Origin: an uncultured Candidatus Altimarinota bacterium
GTDB taxonomy: Bacteria; Patescibacteriota; Gracilibacteria; BD1-5; UBA6164
Reading direction: 5' to 3'
Assembly: GCA_937931775.1 (NCBI GenBank)
Contig: CALHAQ010000027.1
Location: 1 to 5,897, forward strand
Length of the DNA: 5,897 nucleotides
Shown here one piece after another: positions 5,749 to 5,897 of this stretch. The notes below the pieces were generated by a model. It saw nothing but the letters and a program-made list of their open reading frames with translations. It had not been told where the DNA came from and did no database searches. Position 1 is the first letter of the stretch, and every line of letters starts with the position of its first letter. A program made the position numbers and the translations under genes.

Positions 5749-5897
5749 GATAATCATAATTCCATCATCATTATCTATTTTAAGCACCTTATAATTAAGT
5801 TTTTTATTTTCTACATATTCATAAAGACTTTCCATTTTATATCGAAATTTTATCACATCATCTATGACTATAGTTGCTCACGGAAGGGCTTTTCCCC
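5740..5897 (-). CDS. C-terminal fragment, probable class I SAM-dependent methyltransferase
   Basis: The window cuts this gene; 51 complete codons plus TAG are visible. The frame reads GKALPGATIVIDDVIKF, with the Gly of LPGA encoded by TGA (5878-5880), and ends DDGIMIIKK. A small-residue turn plus hydrophobic strand ending in acidic residues (GATIVIDDV), a helix (KMESLYEYVENKKL), then two strands ending in DGIMIIKK resembles the tail of class I methyltransferases of the O-methyltransferase type (compare GGxxxxDDV ... DGxxxxxK). The SAM-binding motifs would lie outside the window, so neither substrate nor family can be confirmed. It converges on tig and its stop codon lies inside the tig terminator stem. 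Confidence 0.55.

Overview
The window looks like a fragment of a Candidate Phyla Radiation (Patescibacteria) genome from a lineage that reads UGA as glycine (translation table 25: Absconditabacteria/SR1 or Gracilibacteria/BD1-5; I cannot separate the two). DNA is AT-rich. Under the standard code most genes are broken by TGA. With TGA read as Gly, six complete genes and one partial gene become intact at normal family lengths, and TGA falls on family-conserved glycines (trigger factor V-TGA-MKAGE, the IGGGG motif of the pyruvyltransferase, the RuvA N-terminus). All six complete genes end in TAA or TAG; none ends in TGA. TGG still encodes Trp, so this is not table 4.

Layout: 1-120 is a perfect palindrome at the very edge of the window, built on the rplA terminator and containing the rplA 3' end in both orientations; it is probably a contig-end artefact. 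rplA (ribosomal protein L1, minus) follows with a structured leader and its own promoter. The roughly 420-base gap to ruvA (792-1214) holds that leader and promoter, a candidate structured RNA that overlaps a possible 60-residue hydrophobic ORF, and a weak ruvA promoter. ruvA (Holliday-junction protein), a tyrA-like prephenate dehydrogenase gene and a CsaB-like polysaccharide pyruvyltransferase gene form a tightly packed plus-strand operon (gaps of 1 and 10 bases). It ends in a bidirectional hairpin shared with a convergent type IV pilin/pseudopilin gene (minus). A 195-base divergent intergenic region carries recognisable promoters for the pilin gene and for tig (trigger factor, plus). tig ends in a hairpin that overlaps the end of a convergent, truncated minus-strand gene, probably a SAM-dependent methyltransferase.

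Functionally the window mixes housekeeping (translation, protein folding, recombination) with surface functions (pilin, pyruvylated surface polysaccharide) and one metabolic oddity (TyrA). The clearest non-standard signal is the recoded UGA and its uneven use. By hand count, the UGA share of glycine codons is 0/22 in rplA, 1/21 in tig, 1/21 in the pilin, 4/16 in ruvA, 11/20 in tyrA and 14/21 in the pyruvyltransferase. I found no CRISPR array, insertion sequence, tRNA or rRNA.
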